Made by a program: the position numbers and the translations under genes. Under the pieces are notes generated by a model. That model worked only from the letters and a program-made list of their open reading frames with translations. It was not told where the DNA came from and searched no databases. Below are positions 59,339 to 64,000 of a stretch of 64,000 nt of DNA, piece by piece. Within the stretch, counting starts at the first letter, position 1, and each line of letters starts with the position of its first letter. Source of the stretch: Methanobacterium sp. BRmetb2 (GTDB taxonomy: Archaea; Methanobacteriota; Methanobacteria; Methanobacteriales; Methanobacteriaceae); NCBI GenBank assembly GCA_003491285.1, contig CP022705.1, positions 741,501 through 805,500 of the forward strand, read 5' to 3'.

Positions 59339-59373
59339 AAAGTTTAAATCTTTCAAACATAGATTTAATATTC

Positions 59374-60594
59374 ATGAAGTGTTATCTGACTTATTGTGTT
59401 GCCGGTTTTTTCGCCTTTAATGAAAATTGTAATCTTTTAGATTATGAACTTTTCCCAAAAGCAAAGATTGCTGAAAAACATTTAAAAATTCAAGATGGAA
59501 ATTTAACACCTGAAGAAGAGTTAATTTTAAAAAAAATTACGAAAAAATGTGATAAAATAGTTATAGAAACTAAAACAGGATTTTTAAGATATAAAAATCT
59601 CAAGGGTAATGATAAATTTGAGTTTAAAAGTCCAAACATAGGTGGAGACTATTTAAGGGAGAATTTGATAAGTATTCTTAGTGAAACTGAATTTATCATA
59701 TCTGAAGAAGATTTTAAGGATATATTACACTCAATATCCATGGAAATAGTTCAATCCAAATTGAAAGACGCATCAAAGGCAGAGGATGTTTTTTTAATAC
59801 AAGCCATTAATGCTATTGACGAATTGGAAGAAGCTAATGGCAAATTAATTGAAAGAATAAGGGAATGGTACGCTATTCACTTTCCAGAAATGGATAAACT
59901 TAAAAATCATGAAAAATATGTAAAACTGGTAGCTGAATTCGGAGATAGGAGTTCTATAATAGAAAGCAGTCAACTGGATCCTGATATGGATATGGATAGT
60001 GTGAATAAAAGTTCCGGAGCTGCGTTAGAAGATAATGATAAGATTATACTGCAAAGTTATGCATCTTCTATTAAATCACTACAAGAATCAAAGAAATCTT
60101 TGATAAAATATGTTGACACTAAAATGGAAGAAATTGCCCCTAACTTAAAAGATTTAGTAGGATCTTCACTGGGGGCAAAAATTATCGCTCATTCAGGCAG
60201 TACTATGAAGCTGGCAAAACTTCCAGCCAGCACTGTACAGATCATGGGTGCTGAAAAGGCACTTTTTAGGCACAAAAAAACAGGGGAAAGACCACCTAAA
60301 CATGGTTTAATCTATCAGCACCCTGATGTTAGAAGTTCCAAATGGTGGATCAGGGGAAAAGTTGCCAGAGCACTGGCTGCAAAAATAGCACTTGCCATTC
60401 GAAAGGACGTTTTTTCTGGAGAATATGATCCCAGTATAAAAGAAGAATATAATGAAAAGTTAGAGGAAATTAAAAAAGCAAATCCATTCCCTAAAAGGTC
60501 TAAAAAAGGGCAGATAGATAAAAATAAAAAAACTAAAAAAAAGAAGAAACGGAATAAAATTTCAAAAAAGCAGGTCAAAGACTACTATTATTAA
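59374..60594 (+). CDS. nop5: C/D box RNP core protein Nop5 (Nop56/58)
   Basis: Nop5 is the scaffold of C/D box 2'-O-methylation RNPs, between L7Ae and fibrillarin. The protein begins MKCYLTYCVAGFFAF, has a coiled coil around residues 150-260 and the Nop domain with APNLKDLVGSSLGAKII and GAEKALFRHKKTGERPPKHGLIYQHP, and ends in a lysine-rich tail. The ATG at 59374 gives 406 residues; the long open frame further up overlaps pyrD and is not used. Fibrillarin follows after a 467-base gap, unlike the tight pairing in many archaea. Confidence 0.95.
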   Translation: MKCYLTYCVAGFFAFNENCNLLDYELFPKAKIAEKHLKIQDGNLTPEEELILKKITKKCDKIVIETKTGFLRYKNLKGNDKFEFKSPNIGGDYLRENLISILSETEFIISEEDFKDILHSISMEIVQSKLKDASKAEDVFLIQAINAIDELEEANGKLIERIREWYAIHFPEMDKLKNHEKYVKLVAEFGDRSSIIESSQLDPDMDMDSVNKSSGAALEDNDKIILQSYASSIKSLQESKKSLIKYVDTKMEEIAPNLKDLVGSSLGAKIIAHSGSTMKLAKLPASTVQIMGAEKALFRHKKTGERPPKHGLIYQHPDVRSSKWWIRGKVARALAAKIALAIRKDVFSGEYDPSIKEEYNEKLEEIKKANPFPKRSKKGQIDKNKKTKKKKKRNKISKKQVKDYYY

Positions 60595-60866
60595 TCTATT
60601 AAAAATGATATTGTAACCATTAATAAGTTAATTTCAAGTATAAAGTGCTATATCCTTTGTTAAAGATTTAAAGTTTAAAATTAAATCATTAAAATGTATT
60701 ATTAGTTGAATTAGGTAGAAATTTATTAACAAATATGGATAAATAATTGGGTTTCAAAGTTGAAATTTCCATATTTGGACTAACAATACATCATGATGGG
60801 CACGGAATTGAACTTAACATCCTGAATAATCATAACTATTGATATAATATAAGGAAGCTATTTGTA

Positions 60867-61001
60867 TTGAAAGGAGTATTGCCCGTACTATTTATTATAT
60901 CAAGCATTATTTGTATAATCTTGGCCAATATTTGCACTACGATTTTCCATGCATGTGAAACAGAGAATTCAACAAAATTTTGGACACTTAAAAATGTTTA
61001 G
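60867..61001 (+). CDS. Possible 44-residue membrane peptide
   Basis: A TTG start at 60867 opens a frame with a hydrophobic helix (VLPVLFIISSIICIILA) and a polar tail (HACETENSTKFWTLKNV). AGGAAG lies about 10 bases before the start. Such a short frame in AT-rich sequence can arise by chance, so this is only a candidate. Confidence 0.25.
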   Translation: MKGVLPVLFIISSIICIILANICTTIFHACETENSTKFWTLKNV

Positions 61002-61022
61002 ATAAGTGTAGTATATCAAAAG

Positions 61023-61031
61023 AATATAAAT
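61023..61031 (+). promoter_or_regulatory. TATA box of flpA
   Basis: AAAAGAATATAAATATT is a TATA-like element; transcription would begin about 61050, leaving a short leader with AGAGGAAG before the ATG at 61062. Confidence 0.5.
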
Positions 61032-61061
61032 ATTACAATTAGACTATTTAGAGGAAGTATA

Positions 61062-61727
61062 ATGGAAATAAATGAAAAATTTAATGGTGTTTTTCAAATA
61101 AACAATAGTATTGCCACTGCAAACATCAATCCAGGTATTAAAGTCTATGGAGAAAAATTGTTGGAAGTGGAAGATGCTGAATATAGAATATGGGATCCCC
61201 GCAGATCAAAACTATGCGCTGCAATAAAAAATGGTCTGAGCAATTTTCCAATAACAAAAGAATCTAAAATTTTATATTTAGGTGCTTCTGCAGGTACAAC
61301 ACCATCACATATATCAGATATAGCCTATGAAGGCATTGTATACTGTGTAGAATTTTCGCCAAGAATAATGAGAAATTTGATGGAAGTATGTCAAAATCGC
61401 AAAAATATGATACCTATATTGGATGATGCCACCAAGCCACTTAATTACCTTCCAATGCTTGAAAAAGTAGATATGATCTATTGTGACGTTGCCCAACCCA
61501 AACAATCAGAACTTTTCATGGATAATATGCGTTTATATCTAAAAGAAGAAGGTTATGGAATAATAACTCTAAAATCTAGAAGCATAGATGTGACTAAAAA
61601 TCCTAAAAAAGTTTTTAAAGAGGAAGAATCAAAATTAAAATCAAAAGGGTTCAAAATAACTGAAAAAATAGATTTGAAACCCTATGAAAAGGATCATATG
61701 GCATTTTTATGTCAGATAGACTTTTAA
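61062..61727 (+). CDS. flpA: Fibrillarin-like rRNA/tRNA 2'-O-methyltransferase
   Basis: The methyltransferase of the C/D box RNP, using SAM and guide RNAs. The SAM-binding motif is ILYLGASAGTTPSHISDI, with YRIWDPRRSKLCAAI at the N-terminus and VDMIYCDVAQPKQ and the catalytic lysine in ITLKSRSID. The 221-residue length is standard for archaea. GAGGAAG precedes the ATG. Confidence 0.95.
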   Translation: MEINEKFNGVFQINNSIATANINPGIKVYGEKLLEVEDAEYRIWDPRRSKLCAAIKNGLSNFPITKESKILYLGASAGTTPSHISDIAYEGIVYCVEFSPRIMRNLMEVCQNRKNMIPILDDATKPLNYLPMLEKVDMIYCDVAQPKQSELFMDNMRLYLKEEGYGIITLKSRSIDVTKNPKKVFKEEESKLKSKGFKITEKIDLKPYEKDHMAFLCQIDF

Positions 61728-61763
61728 ATGGAAAAGAGTGTTTAAGATTTTTATTAAACAGAT

Positions 61764-62921
61764 TTATGAAAGCTTTTTTATTATTCTTTCAATAATTATC
61801 TGGGCAATATTTTCTTTTGAAGATAAAGAAGTTTTGGTGATTTCATCATCTATTATTATGACCTGATTTTTAGTTGATCCAAAACCAGTTTCTTCATTAG
61901 AAACATCGTTAGCAACTATCATGTTTGCATTAGACTCTTTGAGTCTCATTGAAGCTTTTTCAATTAATTGTTCCTTGCTTAGATTATACTCTGCTTTAAA
62001 AGCAATGAGAAATATTTCAGGATTAATTACCTTGGCAGCATTTATTATTTTAGCGGTAGGCTCCAATTTGAGGGTTAAGTCTTCATCTGATGAGATTTTA
62101 AGATTAATATCTCTTGATCCTTTTTTAATGGTAAAATCAGAAACAGCTGCAGCTGAGATAAAAATATGCTGATTTTCCACCAGTTGAGTTATAATCTGGT
62201 ACATTTCATTAGCGGATTCTGCCTTTATAGATTTAAATGATTTAGGTATCTCTGTTGAAACATTAGCATAAACAAGGGTCACCTCTGCACCCTTTATGAA
62301 AGCCTGTTTAGCAATTTCAACTCCCATCTTTCCTGAACTTCGGTTAGTGATGCCTCTGATAGGATCTATCTCTTCAAAAGTTCCGCCGGCAGTCACCAGT
62401 ACCTTCTTACCCTGCAGTTCACCTTCAGACATTAGCTGTAAAGAATGTAATACAATATCATCTATTTCAGGAAATTTAGCCTTACCTTCTTCTATTTTTG
62501 GCTTAACAAAATTTATCCCTTGGCTTTTTAATTTATCAATATTTTCCACAATTGCTTTATACATGGAATTGTGCATGGATGGGACCATTAAAATAGGCGT
62601 TTTATAACCAAAAGCTGTAATTAACAAAGCATTTATGGGATTATCTGCAATTTTATAAGCAAATTTACTGACTAAATTTGCAGTTGAAGGTGCTACGATA
62701 ATCAGATCTGCCTGTGCATATTTCACATGCTCGATCTCACCGGTAAGATTTAAGACAACTTTCTCGCCAGTGGCAAACTCCATAGCATTAGGGTGAATTA
62801 TATGGCATGCTTCATCACTCATGAAACATTTTACATTTGCACCTTGCCTTTTGAGTTCACGTGCAAGTTTTACCGACTCTATTGCTGCTATACTCCCAGT
62901 AACACAAAGTATAATTTCCAT
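61764..62921 (-). CDS. coaBC: Bifunctional phosphopantothenoylcysteine decarboxylase/phosphopantothenate-cysteine ligase
   Basis: The N-terminal CoaC half (residues 1 to about 170) is a flavoprotein with VTGSIAAIESVKLARELK, the APSTANLVSKFAYKIADN motif and a PSMHNSMY substrate clamp. The CoaB half starts about residue 175 with VTAGGTFEEIDPIRGITNRSSGKMG and has AAAVSDF. It makes 4'-phosphopantetheine for coenzyme A from phosphopantothenate, cysteine and a nucleotide triphosphate. The length of 385 residues is normal. It is convergent to flpA. Confidence 0.94.
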   Translation of the reverse strand: MEIILCVTGSIAAIESVKLARELKRQGANVKCFMSDEACHIIHPNAMEFATGEKVVLNLTGEIEHVKYAQADLIIVAPSTANLVSKFAYKIADNPINALLITAFGYKTPILMVPSMHNSMYKAIVENIDKLKSQGINFVKPKIEEGKAKFPEIDDIVLHSLQLMSEGELQGKKVLVTAGGTFEEIDPIRGITNRSSGKMGVEIAKQAFIKGAEVTLVYANVSTEIPKSFKSIKAESANEMYQIITQLVENQHIFISAAAVSDFTIKKGSRDINLKISSDEDLTLKLEPTAKIINAAKVINPEIFLIAFKAEYNLSKEQLIEKASMRLKESNANMIVANDVSNEETGFGSTKNQVIIIDDEITKTSLSSKENIAQIIIERIIKKLS

Positions 62922-62987
62922 GTTATCCGCAATTTTTTATTATAAATATTTTTATGAACTTTGATTTTAATAAAAATATTTGAGGGT

Positions 62988-63479
62988 TTAATCAACCACG
63001 ATAATAGTTTCCTCATTGGTTAATTTTTGTATAATATCATTTAAAACGCTTAATTTGGCTGGAATTCTGCGAGCATCTTCTCTCATGACTCTTATTTTGT
63101 ATTTTTCTTTTCCATCTTTACCGTAGACAATGTTAATCCCAGAAATTCTTGCTGGTGCTAATATATCAGTTGAAACTGATTTGAGATCAGAATTTTCACC
63201 AACTACACGGACCTTTTTTCCAATCTTTTTTGTTATGGCCCTTACAATCTTTCCACCTTTACCGATCAGTTTTCCAACCTGATCCTTCTCGGTAACTATT
63301 ATAACAACGTCTCCAATTTCTATGGTCTTTTTAAATCCAATTTTTCCCTCACCAACTTTGTATAATAATTTTGCAATGTCCAAGTCGATCTGGCTTATTT
63401 CACCACTTTTTAACTTGTTTTCACATCCCTGACATAACATTCCACTTTTTAAACAGACATCGCATACTGGTAATACCAT
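62988..63479 (-). CDS. NusA-like KH-domain protein with N-terminal zinc finger
   Basis: A 163-residue protein with CDVCLKSGMLCQGC at the start, likely a zinc site, and a KH domain with GKLIGKGGKIVRAITKKIGKKV. Archaeal NusA-like proteins consist of KH domains only, and this form with a zinc finger is known in methanogens as a putative transcription or RNA-binding factor. GGAGG lies eight bases before the ATG at 63479; the alternative ATG at 63485 is too close to it. A role in termination or antitermination is an inference. Confidence 0.83.
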   Translation of the reverse strand: MVLPVCDVCLKSGMLCQGCENKLKSGEISQIDLDIAKLLYKVGEGKIGFKKTIEIGDVVIIVTEKDQVGKLIGKGGKIVRAITKKIGKKVRVVGENSDLKSVSTDILAPARISGINIVYGKDGKEKYKIRVMREDARRIPAKLSVLNDIIQKLTNEETIIVVD

Positions 63480-63897
63480 TCGCATTCCTCCTTATTTTCT
63501 TTGATAAAAGTGACAATTTACTCCCTAGTCGAACCTTCTAACTGAATTAATAACTTAAACTCCCTACTTATGACCTAAACTGCATTAGGCTACCTGTTTT
63601 AATAAGATATTACTCGGCCTAATTTTGGGAAAATAATCTTTCAGATAGTCCTCTTTCCTATGAGAATTTAATACTTAGCTTATAGCTAACATAATCTTAC
63701 CAAACTTTCCCTAGGTCCATTATTAATAAGATTAAAGCAATAAAATGAGCAAACTATCCTAACATGCCATAATCTGTTTATTTTACATCTTAAAATGTAA
63801 GTAAAATCAAAAAAACGGTTAACATGACATTTGAGTTAAGATGACTACTCTCTATCTAAACATAGAATGACATCAAATATAACTTTATCGTTTTTGG

Positions 63898-63925
63898 GAT
63901 TCTTTTAACTTGATTCTTTTAACTT
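63898..63925. repeat. Tandem 14-base direct repeat
   Basis: GATTCTTTTAACTT occurs twice without spacing or mismatch (63898-63911 and 63912-63925), about 45 bases before a TATA element. Its position suits an activator or repressor binding site. Confidence 0.7.
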
Positions 63926-63967
63926 AATGTGTATTTCACAAAAAAAATAAGATACTCCATATTATAG

Positions 63968-63983
63968 AAAAAGCGTATATAAC
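63968..63983 (+). promoter_or_regulatory. TATA box of a transcript leaving the window
   Basis: GAAAAAGCGTATATAACCG carries a BRE-like purine stretch and TATATAA. The start site should lie near position 64000, so the product is outside the window. Confidence 0.55.
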
Positions 63984-64000
63984 CGTTTCTAGTTGATTCC

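Larger units (their letters stand above)
60595..61061. other. 467-base gap between nop5 and flpA
   Basis: The usual tight nop5-flpA pair is split here. The gap has a possible 44-codon frame (60867-61001) coding for a hydrophobic peptide, a C-box-like ATGATGG at 60793-60799 with a CTGA at 60822 at the wrong spacing for a C/D RNA, and the flpA TATA element. Otherwise it looks like AT-rich non-coding sequence. Confidence 0.5.
63486..64000. other. Non-coding 515-base end region with outward promoter
   Basis: No ORF was recognised. There is a perfect tandem 14-base direct repeat at 63898-63925 and a TATA element near 63975. The AT content is high and several short inverted repeats occur (ATTTTAC near 63780 against GTAAAAT near 63803). 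It appears to be the regulatory region of a gene or RNA that starts just beyond the window. Confidence 0.5.

Noticed and set aside
60793..60825. C/D box small RNA between nop5 and flpA
   Set aside because: A C-like ATGATGG and a CTGA are present, but the spacing does not fit a C-D'-C'-D arrangement and no kink-turn stem is seen.

Overview
The window is a 64 kb piece of an AT-rich archaeal chromosome from a hydrogenotrophic methanogen of the order Methanobacteriales (Methanobacterium-like). The evidence is the start of an mcrB gene, methanogenesis marker proteins (Mmp10, Mmp7), the coenzyme M genes comB and comC-comD-comE, methanopterin (mptA) and F420 (cofG) biosynthesis, an archaeal proteasome beta subunit, aCPSF1/FttA, Nop5 and fibrillarin, TATA-box promoters and GGTGAT/GGAGG ribosome-binding sites. 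Several small families named after Methanothermobacter loci (MTH1175, MTH1184, MTH1187, MTH1203) appear in the same order as their locus numbers, so most of the window looks like a conserved Methanobacteriales backbone.

Layout. 0-3.5 kb: mcrB (leftward, cut by the window edge) faces mmp10 and a B12-binding radical SAM gene, a probable MCR-modification neighbourhood. 3.6-9.7 kb: a leftward block headed by a DUF134 regulator, with two NifX-like proteins, an Mrp/NBP35 ATPase, two MinD-type ATPases with ferredoxin inserts, a cation-efflux transporter fused to a NifX-like domain, and a metallo-beta-lactamase-fold protein. It resembles the bacterial Orp cluster. 9.7-20.4 kb: phosphoesterase, Mmp7 with a partner, comB, TraB, zinc ribbon, a GTPBP1-like GTPase, tRNA thiolation, MTH1187, a sugar aminotransferase and Trm1. 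20.5-25.5 kb: the most accessory-looking stretch, with a membrane glycosyltransferase, two tandem copies of an unrecognised membrane-anchored protein showing a gene-conversion tract, and DUF4013 and DUF4389 membrane proteins. 25.8-31.5 kb: a split archaeal glutamate synthase with a divergent regulator, an Lrp-type regulator with a possible nuclease, and a GerW/DUF2953 trio. 32-49 kb: HDAC-like deacetylase, mptA-x-cofG, a receiver plus five-PAS protein, DUF429, nitroreductase, Taw2, purP, psmB, fttA, purM and comCDE. 49-54.4 kb: hisE, CBS-ParB, DUF504, gatB, a radical SAM gene with an atypical cluster motif, and five tRNAs (Asn, CAU, Glu, Leu, His). 54.6-64 kb: Hjc resolvase, a secreted protein, an AI-2E-type permease, pyrK-pyrD divergent from nop5, flpA, coaBC and a NusA-like KH protein, then 515 bases ending in a promoter that points out of the window.

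Functionally the region joins methanogenesis cofactor supply (CoM, H4MPT, F420, CoA), MCR maturation, iron-sulfur/metal cofactor handling, purine and pyrimidine synthesis, and RNA processing/termination. No insertion sequence, CRISPR array, integrase or prophage was seen. The most interesting items are the Orp-like metal-cluster block with its operator-like palindrome and CDF-NifX fusion, the MCR-modification pair, the gene-converted twin genes, the CX4CX2C radical SAM protein, a 20-base perfect palindrome in front of the termination factor gene fttA, and a single shared TATA element between pyrD and nop5.
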